Origin: DAOTEJ01 sp035454085
GTDB taxonomy: Bacteria > Pseudomonadota > Gammaproteobacteria > Burkholderiales > Burkholderiaceae_F
Reading direction: 5' to 3'
Length of the DNA: 9,241 nucleotides
Assembly (NCBI GenBank): GCA_035454085.1
Contig: DAOTEJ010000093.1
Coordinates: 1-9,241, forward strand
Within the stretch, counting starts at the first letter, position 1. Every line of letters starts with the position of its first letter. Positions 7,385 through 9,241 of the stretch are shown here, piece by piece. The notes under the pieces are model-generated. The model had not been told where the DNA came from. It saw only the letters and a program-made list of their open reading frames with translations, and made no database searches. Position numbers and translations under genes: made by a program.

Positions 7385-8853
7385 CACGCGCGCCAGAAGG
7401 CGGGCGTCAGCAGCACCAGCACCGACAGCAGTTCCAGCCGCCCCACCAGCATGGCGAAGGTGCACACCCAGGTCTCGAAGTCGTTGAGGCTGGCGTAGTT
7501 GGTGGCCGGGCCCACCTGGTTGAGCCCGGGACCCATGTTGTTGACGCAGGCCACCACCGCGGTGAAAGCGCTGATCACGTCCAGTCCCGAGAGCAGCAGC
7601 AGGAAGGTGCACCAGATGATCACCGCGCCGTAGATCAGCATGAAGGCGAGCACGGCGAAGATCACCTTGTTCTCGATCGCCTGCCCGCCCACGCTCACCG
7701 GGCTGATCGCGCGCGGGTGCAGGATGCGGGTGAATTCGCGCCGCGCCTGCTTGAGCAGGATGAGTCCGCGGATCATCTTGATGCCGCCGCCCGTGGAGCC
7801 CGCGCAGGTAGTGAAGCCCGAGAGGAAGATCATGAACACCGGGGCGAAGATCGGCCACTGGTTGTAGTCGGTGCTGGCGAAGCCCGTGGTGGTGGCGATC
7901 GAGACCACGTTGAAGGCCGCCATGCGCAGCGCGTGCCAGAACTCCTGGTACACGTCGTTCCACATCAGGAAGCCGGCGACAAACAGGACCGAGGCGACGA
8001 GCGTGAACAGGTACGCCCTGGCCTCGGCGTCGCGCCAGTAGGCGAGCAGCGAGCGCCGCCGCCACGCCACGAAGTGCAGCGAAAAGCTGAAGCCCGCGAG
8101 CGTCATGAAGAGCACGGCCACCCAGTCGATCGCGGGCGAGTCCCAGAAACCGAAGCTCGCGTCATGCGAGGAAAATCCCCCCAGGCCCATGGTCGAGCAC
8201 ATGTGCATGAAGGCATCCGACCAGCTCATTCCGGCCCAGCGGAAGGACAGGAAGCAGGCCAGCGAGATCGCGAGGTAGATGCCCCACAGCCCCTTGGCCG
8301 TGTCGGCGATGCGCGGGGTGAGCTTGGTCTCCTTCATGGGTCCGGCCGACTCGGCCTTGAAGATCTGCGCGCCGCCCACGCCCAGCAGCGGCAGGATGGC
8401 GACCACCAGCACCAGGATGCCCATGCCCCCCATCCACACCAGGAGGCAGCGCCAAAGATTGAGCGACAGCGGCAGGGCATCGAGCCCCGAGAGCACCGTC
8501 GCCCCGGTCGTGGTGATGCCCGACATGGTCTCGAAGTAGGCGTCGGTGAAGCTCAGGCCCGGGATGCCCATCATCAGGGGCAGGGTGGCGAATGCGGGCA
8601 AGGCCGTCCACACCAGGGTGACGAGCAGGAAGCCGTCGCGCGGCATCAACTCGCGCTTGTGGCGCCGGGTGACCAGCCACATCAGGCCGCCCGCCGTGGC
8701 CGTCACCAGGAAGGCGATGTCGAAGTCGTAGGTGACGCCGTCGTGGACCAGGAAGGACACGACCAGCGGCACCAGCATGCTCACCGAGAACAGCAGGACG
8801 ATGAGCCCGAGGACGTTGATGACGGGAAAGAGAGTGCGGCGGTAGGCGGCCAT
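7384..8853 (-). CDS. trkH: Trk-type potassium uptake channel subunit TrkH
   Basis: A 489-residue inner-membrane K+ translocating subunit of the TrkH/TrkG/KtrB superfamily, full length. The four membrane-pore-membrane repeats show their selectivity-filter segments: TTTGA (115-119), TMGLG (221-225), TTTGF (321-325) and NMGPG (439-443), each with the conserved Gly that coordinates K+. The AGSTGGGIKMIRG stretch (351-363) matches the gating loop after the third pore helix, and GGAQIFKAESAGPMKETKLTPRI (160-182) matches the conserved cytoplasmic loop of TrkH. The partner TrkA (NAD-binding regulatory subunit) is not in the window. The ATG at 8853-8851 is chosen because helix 1 follows directly; the upstream Shine-Dalgarno is weak. 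The stop overlaps the next gene's start (TGATG). It follows a TRAP permease gene and a probable terminator, so it likely has its own promoter. Confidence 0.96.
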   Translation of the reverse strand: MAAYRRTLFPVINVLGLIVLLFSVSMLVPLVVSFLVHDGVTYDFDIAFLVTATAGGLMWLVTRRHKRELMPRDGFLLVTLVWTALPAFATLPLMMGIPGLSFTDAYFETMSGITTTGATVLSGLDALPLSLNLWRCLLVWMGGMGILVLVVAILPLLGVGGAQIFKAESAGPMKETKLTPRIADTAKGLWGIYLAISLACFLSFRWAGMSWSDAFMHMCSTMGLGGFSSHDASFGFWDSPAIDWVAVLFMTLAGFSFSLHFVAWRRRSLLAYWRDAEARAYLFTLVASVLFVAGFLMWNDVYQEFWHALRMAAFNVVSIATTTGFASTDYNQWPIFAPVFMIFLSGFTTCAGSTGGGIKMIRGLILLKQARREFTRILHPRAISPVSVGGQAIENKVIFAVLAFMLIYGAVIIWCTFLLLLSGLDVISAFTAVVACVNNMGPGLNQVGPATNYASLNDFETWVCTFAMLVGRLELLSVLVLLTPAFWRA

Positions 8854-8874
8854 GGATCCGGGTCCCGAAACGAA

Positions 8875-8907
8875 TCGGGGGCGGCGCGATTATGACGCCA
8901 CCCCCGA
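8875..8907 (-). terminator. Probable intrinsic terminator after the TRAP permease gene
   Basis: On the minus strand a 12-bp stem with one mismatch (TCGGGGGTGGCG 8907-8896 with CGCCGCCCCCGA 8886-8875) closes a 9-nt loop and is followed by TTCGTTTC. It begins 20 bp after the TRAP stop and ends 21 bp before the trkH ATG. The loop contains CATAAT, a near-consensus -10, so part of a trkH promoter could overlap it. No good -35 was found, and that reading is speculative. Confidence 0.6.
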
Positions 8908-8927
8908 CGAACCGGCCTCGCGCGGGA

Positions 8928-9241
8928 TCAACGCCCGTACAACACCTCGGGCAGCCACAGCCCGATCTGCGGGAAGACGTAGAGCAGCACGATCGCCACC
9001 ACCTGGATCCCCATGAACGGCAGCATGCCCAGGAAGATCTGGTTGAGCGTGACGTGCGGGGGACTGACGCCCTTGAGGTAGAAGGCGGCCATCGCCACCG
9101 GCGGGCTAAGGAAGGCGGTCTGCAGGTTGAGCGCGACCAACAGGCCGAAGAACAGCGGGTCGATCCCGAAGTTGTCGAGCAGCGGAATGAAGATCGGCAT
9201 GAAGATCACGATGATCTCGGTCCACTCCAGCGGCCAGCCCA
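8928..9241 (-). CDS. TRAP transporter large permease (DctM-type), C-terminal part (cut by window edge)
   Basis: The frame is open at the right edge and ends with TGA at 8930-8928; 103 residues are visible. They are strongly hydrophobic, with helices at about IIVIFMPIFIPLL, PLFFGLLVALNLQTAFLSPPVAMAAFYL and GMLPFMGIQVVAIVLLYVF. The LNLQTAFLSPPVAMAAFYLKGVSPP segment followed by IFLGMLPFMGIQ is the pattern of the last helices of DctM-type TRAP permeases (family form: FLTPPFGFALFYLRGVAP). These proteins couple Na+ flow to uptake of an organic acid delivered by a periplasmic binding protein. That protein and the small DctQ subunit would normally be encoded nearby, outside this window. The substrate cannot be read from this piece. 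The GTG at 9209 is internal, not a start. Confidence 0.88.
   Translation of the reverse strand, partial: GWPLEWTEIIVIFMPIFIPLLDNFGIDPLFFGLLVALNLQTAFLSPPVAMAAFYLKGVSPPHVTLNQIFLGMLPFMGIQVVAIVLLYVFPQIGLWLPEVLYGR

Noticed and set aside
7385..8065. Upstream continuation of the small CobW-like frame (332 codons in total)
   Set aside because: This part overlaps trkH in another frame, and trkH is clearly coding with all four pore motifs. Only the portion from the ATG at 7384 is likely real.
7282..8895. A 537-codon plus-strand frame opposite trkH
   Set aside because: Low-complexity His/Glu/Arg/Gln-rich translation antisense to trkH; typical GC-driven shadow.

Overview
The window reads as ordinary chromosome from a GC-rich (roughly two-thirds G+C by eye) proteobacterium, most likely a betaproteobacterium. 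The main pointer is a small DUF3567-type gene, a family I know from Burkholderiales and Rhodocyclales. The trkH, TRAP-permease and single-chain metH homologues fit that assignment. No rRNA, tRNA, CRISPR array, insertion sequence or phage gene was found.

Layout, left to right. Positions 1-2272 (minus) hold the N-terminal 757 codons of metH, cobalamin-dependent methionine synthase; it runs off the left edge before its cobalamin domain. Positions 2273-2859 are a 587-bp gene-free stretch packed with inverted and direct repeats, plus a probable -10 element for metH. Positions 2860-4479 (minus) encode a FAD-dependent GMC oxidoreductase with a GTG start. Divergent from it, 4618-5913 (plus) encodes a 12-helix MFS transporter. 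Its stop lies 2 bp from the stop of the convergent DUF3567 gene (5916-6170, minus).

Next comes a tightly packed minus-strand cluster read right to left: trkH (8853-7384), a 105-residue protein resembling the middle of a CobW/G3E GTPase (7384-7067), and a PcaD-like alpha/beta hydrolase (7070-6273). The first junction is a TGATG overlap and the second an ATGA overlap, so the three are probably one translationally coupled transcript. The DUF3567 gene follows after 102 bp. Upstream of trkH, the C-terminal end of a TRAP-transporter large permease enters from the right edge and is followed by a probable intrinsic terminator.

The genes do not form one obvious pathway; they cover methionine/one-carbon metabolism, alcohol-type oxidation, transport and potassium uptake. 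The two least ordinary items are: (a) the 2.5-2.75 kb repeat pair, two inverted copies of a nested-stem element whose flanks are identical while the inner stem differs in sequence and stays perfectly paired; and (b) the small CobW-like ORF, which keeps the GCxCC metal-binding motif but has no Walker A P-loop.
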